Part shown: positions 16,932 through 26,763 of the stretch, piece by piece
Layout of the letters: each line of letters opens with the position of its first letter
How positions within the stretch are numbered: the first letter of the stretch is position 1
The notes under the pieces: model-generated
Database searches by the model: none
The model's input: the letters and a program-made list of their open reading frames with translations, nothing else
Told to the model about the DNA's origin: nothing
Translations under genes and position numbers: made by a program
DNA from: Paenibacillus_AB sp036577625
GTDB lineage: Bacteria > Bacillota > Bacilli > Paenibacillales > NBRC-103111
Direction: 5' to 3'
DNA: 64,000 nucleotides
NCBI RefSeq assembly: GCF_036577625.1
Contig: NZ_JARBDC010000088.1
Span: forward strand, 124,001-188,000

Positions 16932-17969
16932 TCACAAGCGGCCCGCGATTCGCGCGGCAAGCGAGTCGCGGTTGTCGTCGAGCCATGTCAGCGGCGGCTC
17001 GATGCCGCCGGTCAATACGCCTATCGCCCGCTCGGGCGGTACTTTCGCCAGCGCCTGCACTCGGCTGTGCAGCAGCCGGGCGGCCATCAAGTCGGGAAGC
17101 GCCGCGGCTTCCTCCCCCGACAAAGCGTCCCCCGCCTCGCGCGCATAAGCCCGCAGCGCCGTAATCGCCCGATCGGCGTCGAACGCGCAGCTTTGCACGA
17201 GCGAATAAATGCTGCCGCCGTCCAGCGGTTCGGCGCGCAGCGCGGCGAAGTACACAACCAGGTCGGCGACGTCGCGCAAGCGGGGCTGCTCGCAAATCCA
17301 ATCGAAATCGTACAAGGCGCTTACGGCCCCGCCCCGGAACGCGACGTTGGCGGGGTGGAAGTCGCCGTGAACGATCGTTTGCGGCAGTCCGCAGTACGCT
17401 TCGTCCGGGAGCCGCCGCTTCAGCCCTTCGGCATAATCGAGCATCCATTCGATCGTATGCCGCTCGGAGGCGGACATGTCCATGCCGTCGCGCAAAATCC
17501 GCTTCAACGCTTCCGCGATCGCGGCCGGATCGTCGAAGCGCGGCAGCCGCTTACGGGCGGTCGGGCGGAAGTCGGCGGCCGCCCGGTGCAGACGGCCGAG
17601 AAACGATCCCGCCGCTTCGAGCTGCTCCGTCCGAAGCGGCGCGTAAGCTTCCCCGCCCCTATACGGGAGCAGCTGAAACGTCATCCCCTCCGCCCCGCTA
17701 CGCCGCGCCCCGTTCGCGCCCGGCAGCGGGACGGGGACGGGAATCCCTTTGCGCCCCATGTGCAGCAAATATTGCTCCTCGTAGTCGATCCACGCCTCGT
17801 CGCTGTACTTGGCGCTGCGCCTGCGCAGGATAAACGTTCGTCCGTCGCGGCGAACCGCGTAATTGCGGTTGGCCGTTCCCCCGGACAGCGGTTCGGCGGC
17901 CGCATTCGGCGGGAAGCCGTAAAAGCGCAGCGCCTCCCGAACCGCCCGGGCTTCGCGTTCCGTTTCCAT
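16932..17969 (-). CDS. APH-fold phosphotransferase family protein
   Basis: A 345-residue cytoplasmic kinase-like protein of the aminoglycoside phosphotransferase / CotS / choline kinase superfamily. The catalytic loop is VHGDFHPANVAF (His-Gly-Asp...Asn) and the metal-binding aspartate is in LYDFDW. The N-lobe carries the glycine-rich SGGTANRNYAV and a probable ATP-contacting lysine/arginine strand (FILRRR). The start at 17969 is chosen because GGAGGGG lies upstream and no conserved sequence precedes it. The substrate is unknown; paralogues in spore formers include spore-coat kinases and homoserine-type kinases. It is divergent from the AraC gene at 18045, with a 75-bp gap that must hold both promoters, so the AraC protein may control it. 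Confidence 0.85.
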   Translation of the reverse strand: METEREARAVREALRFYGFPPNAAAEPLSGGTANRNYAVRRDGRTFILRRRSAKYSDEAWIDYEEQYLLHMGRKGIPVPVPLPGANGARRSGAEGMTFQLLPYRGGEAYAPLRTEQLEAAGSFLGRLHRAAADFRPTARKRLPRFDDPAAIAEALKRILRDGMDMSASERHTIEWMLDYAEGLKRRLPDEAYCGLPQTIVHGDFHPANVAFRGGAVSALYDFDWICEQPRLRDVADLVVYFAALRAEPLDGGSIYSLVQSCAFDADRAITALRAYAREAGDALSGEEAAALPDLMAARLLHSRVQALAKVPPERAIGVLTGGIEPPLTWLDDNRDSLAARIAGRL

Positions 17970-18044
17970 TTCGTCATCCCCTCCACGAAACGATTGTGAT
18001 ATGCTGGTCCTGCAACGAATCCGCCATGCCAGGGAGGAATTCGC

Positions 18045-18932
18045 GTGAAGCTTGAAGCGACCCGCACTTTGTCCGTCGCGCGCTACGTGTACGACGAGGA
18101 ATCGCGCGTAAGCGGCCACAGCCATAATTTTTACCACGTCCTCGTCGTCACCGGCGGCCGCGGCGCGCTTGCCGTCGGCGAAGAGCATTGCGAAGCCGTC
18201 CGGGGCGAAGCGTATTTCATCCCGCCGGGCGTCCGCCACGCGATCGACTCCGACGACGCGCTGCCGCTCCGTACGCTGGAATGGAAATTTTACGTCGACG
18301 ACGCGCCGACGGACGAGCGGCTCGGCTGCATCCCGCTCCGCTTCCGCACCCGCGGCACCGGCGTGAAGGAGGCGCTGGAGACGATGGTCGACGAAGCGAT
18401 CGCGCGACGGACGCTGTACAAGGAAGCGATCGCCGTCCGTTCGGCGTGGCTGCTGCTGGAGCTGGTCCGCATGCATGAAGCGGACGGACGCCGGTCCGCG
18501 CCGGGGCCGGCCGACGTCACCGGCCGCGATGACGGCGTGGCGGGCGACGGCGACCCGGCGGCGATCGCCGCCTACATCGAAGCCCGCTATGCGGAGCCGC
18601 TGACGATCGCCCAGCTTGCGGCGGCGTTCCATACGAGCTCGACCCGGCTGTCCGCCTCGTTCCGCAAAGCGTTCGGCCGGTCGCCGCTCCAATACGCGGG
18701 CGAGCTGAGGCTGAAGCGGGCGAAAGAGCTGCTCCTCGCCACCGACTGGAGCGTGACGGCGATCGCGGAGCGTACCGGGTTCGCCAGCGTCCACTACATG
18801 AGCCGCCTGTTTTCCCGCAAGGAGCGGCTGTCCCCGCTCGCTTACCGGCAGCTTGCCAAACGGCCGAGACATATCCGGGTCGAGGAACGGTACCGGATCG
18901 AAGATCATATGGCGGTGAAGGAGCCGACGTAA
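18045..18932 (+). CDS. AraC family transcriptional regulator
   Basis: A 295-residue regulator starting at GTG with AGGGAGGA upstream. The N-terminal cupin half (about 15-100) has the pattern GHSHNFYHVLVV...GGRGAL...YFIPPGVRHAI, a possible metal or small-ligand pocket. The C-terminal AraC HTH (about 190-285) shows both helix-turn-helices and the usual FxSVHYMSRLFSRKERLSP ending. It may act on itself and on the divergent APH-fold kinase. Ligand unknown. Confidence 0.9.
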   Translation: MKLEATRTLSVARYVYDEESRVSGHSHNFYHVLVVTGGRGALAVGEEHCEAVRGEAYFIPPGVRHAIDSDDALPLRTLEWKFYVDDAPTDERLGCIPLRFRTRGTGVKEALETMVDEAIARRTLYKEAIAVRSAWLLLELVRMHEADGRRSAPGPADVTGRDDGVAGDGDPAAIAAYIEARYAEPLTIAQLAAAFHTSSTRLSASFRKAFGRSPLQYAGELRLKRAKELLLATDWSVTAIAERTGFASVHYMSRLFSRKERLSPLAYRQLAKRPRHIRVEERYRIEDHMAVKEPT

Positions 18933-19157
18933 GCGGGCCGATTGCGGCCGAAATCCGGCGTCCGGCTCCGGCCGCTCGTCTGCCCGGCACGGCGGGCACG
19001 GCGGGCACGGCGTCCCCGAGCCCGCCTCGGCCGCCCGACAGGACGCCCTTTCAACTAAGACTACCACGGGCCGCGGAAATTGGATTTGCACGCGACTCCC
19101 GATTTTTTTGCACATTGCCGCTGACGGTCGTTTGCCGCCGATTCGCGCGAACGACAA

Positions 19158-19206
19158 AGACGCCTCCATCCCCCGAACGCGGCGGGAGCCGAGGCGTTTT
19201 TTCTAT
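19158..19206 (+). terminator. Intrinsic terminator
   Basis: ACGCCTCC...GGAGCCGAGGCGT followed by TTTTTTCT. The orientation fits the AraC gene at 18045, which would then have a 3' untranslated region of about 230 bases. No gene was seen in the 18933-19157 spacer. Confidence 0.65.
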
Positions 19207-19333
19207 GAACTGATCCCTTAAAAACGAATCCCGGCGACTCTCCGCCGATTCCGGCGTTGTTCGCGAATTGTGCCGCCATAGTTGATTCGCGATCAGGCAT
19301 GTCCGAACAGATCGCAAGCAGCCCGCTCTCTCA

Positions 19334-20326
19334 TTAGTCGCCGAAGCGGATCAGCGTGCCCATCGTTTCCGCAGGCGCTTCGCCCGCCCGCTCGTACGCC
19401 TCCGCAAGCCGCTCCAGCGGGTAAACGCCGGTAATGAGCGGCTTCAAGCGAAGCCGGCCCGACGCCAGCAGCCGGGCGAACTCCTCCAGATTGCGCTGCA
19501 GCGTCCAGCGGACGTATCCGTACGGATAGTCTCGCCCTTCCTCCTCGTACGCCTTGTCGTAGCGCCCCGGCCCGCCCGCGCGCGAAATCGTGATATGCGC
19601 TTCCTTCGCGAACAGCTTGTTCCGGTCGAACTCGGTGTTCGTGTCGCCGACGATGACGATCTTCCCTTTGTCGCGAATCCATTCCAGCGCCAGGTCGATC
19701 AGCCGGTGCTCCTTCGTATTCGCGCAGATGAGCACGCAGTCCGCGCCGAAGCCCCGCGTCAGCTCGCCGACCCGCTCCGCCACCTGCTCCGGCGAGCGGC
19801 ATACGTTCGCTATGCCCGCCTTCTCCAGCATCGCGCAGCGCGTCTCCATCAAATCCATGGCGACGACGCGGTACGCCGCCGCATTCGCGATTTGCGCGGC
19901 CAGCTGGCCGACGATGCCGAGCCCGAGCACGACGACCGTTTCGCCGAAGCGCAGGTCGGCTTGGCGCAGCCCCTGCATGGCGATCGTCGCGATGCCGGAC
20001 AAGGCGGCCTCCTGCGGATCGACATGACCCGCCAGCGGAGCGATATGGTTGCGGTTCGCGAGAAAATAGTCGGCGTGCGTCCGGGCGCCGTAGCAGACGA
20101 TCCGGTCGCCGACCCGGACGTGATCGACGTCGCGGCCGACCTCCTTGACGATTCCCGTCGCGCTGTAGCCGAGAAACGCGCTTATCCCTTTGCGCAGCAC
20201 CATCAGCTCCGTGCCGGTGCTTACCGCCGAATATTCGGTCTCGACCAGGACGGAGCTGTCGGTCGTTTCCGGAACCGGGATGTCGGCGATTTCGAGCCGA
20301 CCGCCCGCGCTTTTTGCCGCTTTCAT
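19334..20326 (-). CDS. Zinc-type MDR dehydrogenase, last gene of sugar ABC operon
   Basis: A 330-residue medium-chain dehydrogenase/reductase. The GroES-like half is followed by a Rossmann fold (GLGIVGQLAAQIANAA) that binds NAD(P). The usual catalytic Cys-Gly near the N terminus is replaced by YSAVSTGTELMVL, and the structural-zinc cysteine cluster is missing. Such relatives work in sugar or sugar-acid metabolism, with His/Glu residues holding the zinc. AGGGGAACGCC precedes the ATG at 20326. It follows the two permease genes closely in the same direction, so it probably oxidises the imported sugar or a derivative. Exact substrate not deducible. Confidence 0.85.
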   Translation of the reverse strand: MKAAKSAGGRLEIADIPVPETTDSSVLVETEYSAVSTGTELMVLRKGISAFLGYSATGIVKEVGRDVDHVRVGDRIVCYGARTHADYFLANRNHIAPLAGHVDPQEAALSGIATIAMQGLRQADLRFGETVVVLGLGIVGQLAAQIANAAAYRVVAMDLMETRCAMLEKAGIANVCRSPEQVAERVGELTRGFGADCVLICANTKEHRLIDLALEWIRDKGKIVIVGDTNTEFDRNKLFAKEAHITISRAGGPGRYDKAYEEEGRDYPYGYVRWTLQRNLEEFARLLASGRLRLKPLITGVYPLERLAEAYERAGEAPAETMGTLIRFGD

Positions 20327-20416
20327 GGCGTTCCCCTTTCCCCGGCGGCCGCTTCCTGTTCAGGGCGCCTACCGCCGTATCCTTTTCCTTCCATCGACAT
20401 TCGCCAAACCGGACCG

Positions 20417-21301
20417 TCATCCTTTCACGCTGCCGAGCACGATCCCTTTGACGAAAAATTTTTGCAAAAACGGATAGACGATAATGATCGGCATCGCGCC
20501 GAGAAAAATTTGCGCCGCCTTGACCGTCTGGTTGGACAGCTGGCGCATCAGCTCGACGTCGCTGTCCGACATCGCGCTGAAATCCTGCTGGATGATGACC
20601 GTCTGCAAGTAGCTTTGCAGCGGGTAATTGGCCGGATCGTTCATGTAAATGAGACCGTCGAACCAGGCGTTCCAATGCCCGACCATCGTAAAAAGCAGCA
20701 CGGTCGCCAGCACCGGCTTGGACAGCGGAATGTACACATTCCACAGCGTCCGCAAATGGCCGGCCCCGTCGATAAACGCCGCCTCCTCCAGCTCTCTCGG
20801 CAGGCTGCGGAAAAAATTAAGCACCAAAATGACGTTGAACACCGGTACGGCGCCGGGCAGCACGAGCGCCCAAATCGTATCCATCAGCCCCGTGTTTTTC
20901 ACCGTCATGTACGTCGGCACGAGGCCGCCCCCGAATATGGCGGTAATGAAAAAGTACCAGACGTAGACGGTGCGCATTTTGAAATCGCGAACTTCCTTCG
21001 ACAGCGGATAGGCGAGCACGACGCACAGCGTCATATTGACGATCGTGCCGAGCGCCAGCCGTTTCAGCGAGACGACGAACGAGGCGAGAAACGCCTCCTT
21101 GCCGAGCACGAACTCGTACGCTTTCGTCGTGAATTCGACGGGAAGCAGGCCGACCCGGCCCGCTTCGGCCGCGCTGCTCGAACTGAACGAAACGGCCAAA
21201 ACGTGAACGAGCGGGAACAAGCAAACGAAAGCTAATAAAACCATCAGGCCGTAGTTCGCGGCAACGAACAGCTTGCGGCCCAATGACGGATTTTCGACCA
21301 T
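20417..21301 (-). CDS. Carbohydrate ABC transporter permease (LplC/YtcP type)
   Basis: A 294-residue inner-membrane permease with about six transmembrane helices. The cytoplasmic EAA loop, EEAAFIDGAGHLRTLWNVYIPLS, docks the ATPase. It belongs to the binding-protein-dependent permease family 1 group, close to LplC and YtcP, which pair with an LplB-type partner for complex sugars. The ribosome-binding site GGAGG lies nine bases before the ATG. No ATPase gene is in the operon; in this group a shared MsmX-type ATPase encoded elsewhere normally serves. Confidence 0.92.
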   Translation of the reverse strand: MVENPSLGRKLFVAANYGLMVLLAFVCLFPLVHVLAVSFSSSSAAEAGRVGLLPVEFTTKAYEFVLGKEAFLASFVVSLKRLALGTIVNMTLCVVLAYPLSKEVRDFKMRTVYVWYFFITAIFGGGLVPTYMTVKNTGLMDTIWALVLPGAVPVFNVILVLNFFRSLPRELEEAAFIDGAGHLRTLWNVYIPLSKPVLATVLLFTMVGHWNAWFDGLIYMNDPANYPLQSYLQTVIIQQDFSAMSDSDVELMRQLSNQTVKAAQIFLGAMPIIIVYPFLQKFFVKGIVLGSVKG

Positions 21302-21369
21302 AACGATTCCTCCACTGCAACTGACATGCTGTACGAGAGCCTGAAGCGAAGCCGATATCGCCGGCCGCG

Positions 21370-22278
21370 TTAAAAGATGCGATAGTTCGCCAGCCGATAG
21401 GCGAGCAAATACGAAACGGAAATGAGAACGAGCGAGACGACCGATTTCAGCAGGCCGACCGCGGTAGCGATGCTGTATTGGGCGTTTTCCAGCCCCATCC
21501 GGTACACCATCGTATCGATAATGTCGCCGCTTTCGTAAACGTACGGACTGTACAGGTTGAAAATTTGCTCGAACCCGGCGTTAAGCACTTGCCCGAGGCT
21601 GAGCGTCATGAGCAGGATGATGACGGGCCGGATGCCCGGCAGCGTAATGTGCCACGTTTGCCGCCACCGGCCCGCGCCGTCGATGACGGCCGATTCGTAC
21701 AGCGCCGGATCGACGCCGGCGAGCGCGGCCAAATACACGATCGTGCTGAAGCCGAATTCCTTCCATTCGTTCGAGATGACGATCGTATACGGGAACCAGG
21801 CGTTGTCCCCGAGAAAAAAGATCGGCCCGATCCCGACCGCGCCGAGCACCTTGTTGACGATCCCTTGGCCCGGAGACAGTATGTCGATCAGGATGCCGGC
21901 GAGAATCGTCCACGACAAAAAGTGCGGCAAATAAATGAGCGTCTGCACCGTCCGCTTGAACGCCACCTTGCGCAGCTCGTTCAGCAGCAGCGCCGTGACG
22001 ATCGGGACGACGAGCCCGGCGACGATTTTCATCACCGCGATAAAGATCGTGTTCCAAAACACCTCGAGCGTGCTCGGCAGGCTGAAGACGTACGCGAAAT
22101 TGCGCAGCCCGACCCACTCCGAGCCGAATATGCCCTTGACCGGAATATATTTTTGAAACGCCATGACGAGCCCGAACATCGGAATGTAATGATAAATAAA
22201 GACGATGACGGCGGCCGGCAGTATCATCAGATGGAGCGGCAGCTCCCGGAGTCGTTTGGCGGCGCGAATCGATTTCAT
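21370..22278 (-). CDS. Carbohydrate ABC transporter permease (LplB type)
   Basis: A 302-residue permease with six predicted helices and an EAA loop (YESAVIDGAGRWRQTWHITLPGI). I start it at ATG 22278, preceded by AAGGAGAG, which gives the typical cytoplasmic lysine/arginine-rich N terminus before the first helix (LMILPAAVIVFIYHYIPMFG). It forms the heterodimeric channel with the downstream permease and takes substrate from the lipoprotein encoded upstream. Confidence 0.92.
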   Translation of the reverse strand: MKSIRAAKRLRELPLHLMILPAAVIVFIYHYIPMFGLVMAFQKYIPVKGIFGSEWVGLRNFAYVFSLPSTLEVFWNTIFIAVMKIVAGLVVPIVTALLLNELRKVAFKRTVQTLIYLPHFLSWTILAGILIDILSPGQGIVNKVLGAVGIGPIFFLGDNAWFPYTIVISNEWKEFGFSTIVYLAALAGVDPALYESAVIDGAGRWRQTWHITLPGIRPVIILLMTLSLGQVLNAGFEQIFNLYSPYVYESGDIIDTMVYRMGLENAQYSIATAVGLLKSVVSLVLISVSYLLAYRLANYRIF

Positions 22279-22349
22279 CTGACTCTCCTTTCGGTGCGAA
22301 CCGCCGCCGGGGCCGGATGAACGGATCATCCGGCCGAAGGGCGCGGCGA

Positions 22350-24008
22350 TTATTTGTTCTGGGTGGCGTACCAGTCGTTAACTTCCTTCGTAATGATGTC
22401 GCCGCCCTGCTTTTTCCAGTCGCTCACGTATTTGTCGAAGGCGTCGATGCCGAGATTGCCGGTCACGATTTTCACGAACGTTTCCGTGCGCAGCTTTTTG
22501 AGCTGCTCGTTCCGCTCGGCCATCGTCGCCGTCGGCGTCGTGTAAAACTGGTTCGGCACGAACCGGTCTTCCTTGATGATTTGGTCGATGATGCCGGCCG
22601 ACCCGCCGGGCCCGTTTTGCGCGAATTCGCCCCACAAGTTTTTTTGGCCGCCCTTGTACAGCATGATCCGGTCGTACACCTTTTTCCGTTCCGGGGACAG
22701 CTCCTCGGGCTTCAGCTTGCCGTCCAGCACGGCGGTCGCCTGCCGGTAGTTCTCGATATTGTTGTCCGGCAAATAAATTTTGACCGGCGAATACGTCCAG
22801 ATCGCCGACTGGTCTTCCTTGCTCGGCACGATATATTTGTAGTACACGTCCTCGGATTTGTTGTAGTAGTACGTTTGCAGCCAGAAGTCCATCATTTTGA
22901 AAATCGCTTCCGGGTTTTTCGTCCCTTTCTTGACGACCCAATAGTAGCCGAACGTATTGAGCGGCAGCTGCGCCATGAACGGCTTCCCGTCCACGGTCGG
23001 CATCGCATACGCCTGCCATTCCTGGTTCGGCGTCAGCGAGACGAGCGGCGAGTTGGCCGAGCCGCGGCCGCCGATCATCATCCCGATTTTGCCGGTGCCG
23101 ATGCTTTCGTTCACCTTGTTCGTATCCTTGACGATAAACTCCGGATCGAAATGGCCGGCTTTGTACATCTCGTTCAGCTTCGTCAGCGCCTGCTTCATCT
23201 GCGGCTGAATATCGCCGTATACGAGGCTGCCGGACGAGTCTTTCAGCCAAAAGTCGTTGGTATAGGCGCCGAAGCCGTTCATAAAGCCGGCCGCCATATT
23301 CAGCTCTTTATCCATCGCGAGACCGAACGTATCGTCTTTGCCGTTGCCGTCCGGATCTTGTTTCGTAAACGCATCGGCGATCGCGACGAGATCGTCGATC
23401 GTCTTCGGATCGGGCAGCTTCAGCTTCTCCTTCCAGTCTTTGCGGATCCACAAAATGGCCGGCCCTTCCTTCGCCACCCCGGTCCACGGAATCGCCATCA
23501 GCTTGCCGTCGAACGTCGCCGATTTGAGCACTGTATCCCCGGCTTCGCGCATCACCTTCTTGATCGACTCCGGCGCATAATCGTTGTACAGCTTCGTCAT
23601 GTCCTCGAGCTGCCCGGCTTCGTACAGCTGCCGGAACTGCTGCGGGGTCGCGGCGAAAAAGTTCGGAATGTCGCCCGAGGCGATCATCAGGTTCGTCTTC
23701 TTCTCGTATTCGGTCGACGGCACGTACCAGTTCGTTTTCACTTTGATGCCGTATTTCTCCAGCAGCGTGCGCGTCCAAATGTTGTTGTTGATGTCTTCCC
23801 CGTTGAAAAATTTCGTCGTCGGAAAGCTGTAGTTTACCGTCGTGAGCTCGATCGGCGGATCGTACTTCTCCGGCACCGACTTGGCCGCGCCGGGCTTGTC
23901 CCGGTCCGCCGGCGGCGCCGATCCGGCCTGGTCCGTTTTGCCGCAGGCGGCGAGCATTGGAACCGCTACCAAGCTGATGCCGACGAGCAGCTTCCATGTT
24001 TTTTTCAT
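22350..24008 (-). CDS. Extracellular solute-binding lipoprotein (LplA type)
   Basis: A 552-residue family-1 solute-binding protein. MKKTWKLLVGISLVAVPMLAAC is a lipoprotein signal with the lipobox LAAC, so the mature protein is tethered outside by a diacylglyceryl cysteine. The size and features such as WYVPSTEYEKKTNLMIASGD fit the large LplA-type group that binds oligosaccharides. It is the first gene of the operon with two permeases and the MDR dehydrogenase. The divergent membrane AraC sensor at 24318 is the likely activator. The start at 24008 was chosen because the longer frame adds no signal peptide. Confidence 0.93.
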   Translation of the reverse strand: MKKTWKLLVGISLVAVPMLAACGKTDQAGSAPPADRDKPGAAKSVPEKYDPPIELTTVNYSFPTTKFFNGEDINNNIWTRTLLEKYGIKVKTNWYVPSTEYEKKTNLMIASGDIPNFFAATPQQFRQLYEAGQLEDMTKLYNDYAPESIKKVMREAGDTVLKSATFDGKLMAIPWTGVAKEGPAILWIRKDWKEKLKLPDPKTIDDLVAIADAFTKQDPDGNGKDDTFGLAMDKELNMAAGFMNGFGAYTNDFWLKDSSGSLVYGDIQPQMKQALTKLNEMYKAGHFDPEFIVKDTNKVNESIGTGKIGMMIGGRGSANSPLVSLTPNQEWQAYAMPTVDGKPFMAQLPLNTFGYYWVVKKGTKNPEAIFKMMDFWLQTYYYNKSEDVYYKYIVPSKEDQSAIWTYSPVKIYLPDNNIENYRQATAVLDGKLKPEELSPERKKVYDRIMLYKGGQKNLWGEFAQNGPGGSAGIIDQIIKEDRFVPNQFYTTPTATMAERNEQLKKLRTETFVKIVTGNLGIDAFDKYVSDWKKQGGDIITKEVNDWYATQNK

Positions 24009-24234
24009 GCTGTTCGTTGTCCCCTTCCTTATATCGATATGGCGGATCCCGTCTGCGTGCGGGAATTCCTTACGCCCATCGTAGCTCCGCCCCAAGGCGC
24101 AGGCAACGATCCATTTCGCCGGACTTATTCCGAAACGGCGGTTTCGCGGCGGTTTGCGCCATTTTTGTGCTTTCCGGAATAAGAGTTGCGAAACGGAATA
24201 TTCGCCGAAGATGGCCCAAAACCGCCGTATGCAC

Positions 24235-24240
24235 TATAAT
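24235..24240 (+). promoter_or_regulatory. Probable -10 box of the AraC sensor gene
   Basis: A perfect TATAAT stands 78 bases before the GTG start at 24318. The -35 position (around 24212) matches poorly, as expected if an activator is needed. Confidence 0.45.
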
Positions 24241-24317
24241 ACAAAAGAACCCCCCGTCATTTCCGTTTGAGCGCGGGGGAAACATGCAATCGCTTACGAG
24301 AAACGGGAGGAAACGAC

Positions 24318-26570
24318 GTGAATCGACGCATCCGAATCAACGGGAAATCTTTATTCGCCAAGCTGCTGCTCGGATTTATAGTCGTCATCTTTATCTCCTT
24401 CGCGTTCAACGTATTCGCTTACCGGTTTTTTTACACCCAAATGCGCGATCAATTGATTCATTCCAGCTCGCTCGGCTTGTCCAAAACGGCGGACGGCTAC
24501 GAGAAGCAGCTCGGTCAGCTCGACGACCTGCTCACCCGCTACTATTTCGACAACGTCGTTACGGCGCTGCAAAAAGGAAACATCGATTCCGACTTCCCGA
24601 TCGTCAACGAGCTGGCGGACGATTTCAAGTCGATCGTCGGCAATTACAACCTCGACCTTGAAAACGTGTTCATTTATTTCAAGGAAAAAGGATTCGTCAT
24701 CGACAAAAACGGTTATACGCGCGCGGAGGACATGTTCGGCAAATATTACGTCAGCGGCACGTACGGAGCCGACTTTTGGGCGAAGCAATTCGCCGAAGAC
24801 TTTCATTTCCGCGCGTTCCCGTCGGCGGAGTTCCGCAAATTCCGGAGCGATATCGGCTCGCAGAACGGCCGCTACGTTCCGGTTATCGTCAAAAGCCGGA
24901 TCGGCAGCCAATTTTATGTCGGCGCGCTTATCGATGCGGAGCGGATGTTCGCACCCGTCCGCGATCCGGCCGGCAATCCGTTTTACGTGCTGTCCGGCGA
25001 CGGCCGCCTGCTTTACGGCACGGGGGATCGTCCCGGCGAACTGCCGCGGCTGGCCCCGGACGCTTCGTACATGAAGCACGGCGACGATTACTTTTTTTAT
25101 CAAAAGGGCTCCGTATCCGGATTAACGTATGTCGCCGTCATCCCGAACGCGGCGCTCGCCTCGCAGCTGGCCAAAATGAACGTCCTGCTGCTGTCGCTGT
25201 TCGCGCTGTCCGTCCTGATCAGCGTCGCCATTTCCGTGCTGCTCAGCGTCCGCTTCAAAAATCCGGTGCAGCGCATCGTCGAGGCGCTGCGCCAGATGAA
25301 CCCGGCGATCCGGCACGGCAGCTCGATCCACGAGTTCAACGTCATCAGCGAAGGGCTGGAGCAAATCATCGAGACGGTTCATCGCAAAAACACGCTGCTG
25401 CAAAAATACGGCTACCTCGACAAAATCAAAAGCATTCAGCCGGCCGATCACGATATGCAGACGCTCGTCGATACGCGGCGACCGTTTCATTTTATCATGT
25501 TCCACATCGATTATACGCGCGATTACGAGCGGCTCGGAACCGAACCTCCGCTCAAGGCGACGTATTTTTTGGAATTCATCAATTTGAACGTGACCGAAAC
25601 GTTCCCCGACTCGGTCACGATCCAAATCGAGAAAGACCGCATTTTGTCGATCTTGTTCTCGGAGCGGGACGCTTCCGCCGAGCTGGCGGAAAAGCTGGAC
25701 TATTTCAAGCGGGTGTTCGATCAGGACAAGGCGTACTACCATTTGACGATCGCCTGCCAGAAGCGGCTGTGGGAGCCGTCGGAGTTTACGTCCGCTTACG
25801 AAGCCGCGTGCGAGATGGTGCGCCGCCGCAAGCTGAACGACGAGACGCAAATCGTCGACGAGACCGGGCCGGCCGAGACGCTCGTCGTCTGGACGGCCGA
25901 GGAGGAACGATGCTTCGCCGCCCATTTGGAGGCGGGCAACGAGGGGCAGCTTCATTCGCTCCTGCACGGCTTGCTGCACCGGCTCGACAAAAGCGGAGCC
26001 ACGGCCTGGCAATACAAGCAGTTCGCCGGCGACCTCATTTCGAAGACGCTCATGGCGCTGATGGCGCACAAAGTCGATACGCAGGCGCTCCGCTCCGACA
26101 GCTCGCCGTTCGACGAGATCGAGCGGTTCGTCTTCGCCTCGCAGTATGCGGCGTTTTTCGAACGGCTGCTCAGCCAGGCGGCCGCGCTCGTCCGGGAGAA
26201 GCGGGAGGCGCGCGACCCGATCGTCGACTTCGTCGTCGGCTTTATCGAGGAGCATTACGGGGACGATATTTACCAAGATTTGATCGCGGATAAGCTGAAC
26301 ATTTCGACCGGCTATTTGCGCAACTATTTCAAGGAGAAGACGGGGCAAAATTTGGGCGATTACTTGAACGAGTACCGGATCGGCAAAGCGAAGGCGATGC
26401 TGGAGCAGACCGAGGACAAAATTCAGGACATCGCCGCGAAAGTCGGCTACCAGAACGCCAACTCGTTCACGCGCATGTTCCGCCGGCTGACCGGCCTTAC
26501 GCCGGGCGAGTACCGCCGCGACCGCATCGTATCGCCGAAAGCCGCCTCCCGAAGCGAGGCCGGCTTTTGA
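24318..26570 (+). CDS. Membrane-bound AraC-type sensor regulator (YesN-like one-component)
   Basis: A 750-residue protein starting at GTG 24318, with GGGAGG six bases upstream. A first membrane helix (LFAKLLLGFIVVIFISFAFNV, about 12-32) and a second (LLLSLFALSVLISVAISVLL, about 284-303) flank an extracytoplasmic sensor of about 250 residues, probably Cache-like. A cytoplasmic middle region follows, and a C-terminal AraC HTH (about 645-740; FIEEHYGDDIYQDLIADKLN, FTRMFRRLTGLTPGEYR). This architecture is common in Paenibacillaceae next to Lpl-type sugar transporters and is thought to sense the sugar, or the loaded binding protein, outside and activate the operon. It is divergent from that operon here. 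Confidence 0.9.
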   Translation: MNRRIRINGKSLFAKLLLGFIVVIFISFAFNVFAYRFFYTQMRDQLIHSSSLGLSKTADGYEKQLGQLDDLLTRYYFDNVVTALQKGNIDSDFPIVNELADDFKSIVGNYNLDLENVFIYFKEKGFVIDKNGYTRAEDMFGKYYVSGTYGADFWAKQFAEDFHFRAFPSAEFRKFRSDIGSQNGRYVPVIVKSRIGSQFYVGALIDAERMFAPVRDPAGNPFYVLSGDGRLLYGTGDRPGELPRLAPDASYMKHGDDYFFYQKGSVSGLTYVAVIPNAALASQLAKMNVLLLSLFALSVLISVAISVLLSVRFKNPVQRIVEALRQMNPAIRHGSSIHEFNVISEGLEQIIETVHRKNTLLQKYGYLDKIKSIQPADHDMQTLVDTRRPFHFIMFHIDYTRDYERLGTEPPLKATYFLEFINLNVTETFPDSVTIQIEKDRILSILFSERDASAELAEKLDYFKRVFDQDKAYYHLTIACQKRLWEPSEFTSAYEAACEMVRRRKLNDETQIVDETGPAETLVVWTAEEERCFAAHLEAGNEGQLHSLLHGLLHRLDKSGATAWQYKQFAGDLISKTLMALMAHKVDTQALRSDSSPFDEIERFVFASQYAAFFERLLSQAAALVREKREARDPIVDFVVGFIEEHYGDDIYQDLIADKLNISTGYLRNYFKEKTGQNLGDYLNEYRIGKAKAMLEQTEDKIQDIAAKVGYQNANSFTRMFRRLTGLTPGEYRRDRIVSPKAASRSEAGF

Positions 26571-26590
26571 GGGGGCTGTTTCGCGGAGGG

Positions 26591-26714
26591 GCAGCGGCGC
26601 CCCCCTCCTTCGCTGAGCGGATAGTGCTCTTTCGCGCACTATCGGCCTCGCAGCAGCGGCGCCCCCCTCCTTCGCTGCGCCTATAGTGCTCTTTCGCGCA
26701 CTATCCGGCCCAAT
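26591..26714. repeat. 62-bp tandem duplication with hairpins
   Basis: Two head-to-tail copies of a 62-bp unit (GCAGCGGCGCCCCCCTCC...). Each contains the palindrome ATAGTGC-TCTTTCGC-GCACTAT, which can form a strong stem in RNA. They lie between the AraC sensor stop and the convergent glycosylase gene and may serve as transcription ends. Confidence 0.8.
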
Positions 26715-26763
26715 CCCGCCGTTTTTCGTCGATCATAAAGATCCATGCAGTATCATCTATGTT

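Noticed and set aside
22317..24182. Plus-strand frame of 621 codons opposite the LplA-type lipoprotein
   Set aside because: An antisense shadow caused by GC-rich third positions; its product is His/Arg/Val-rich without motifs.
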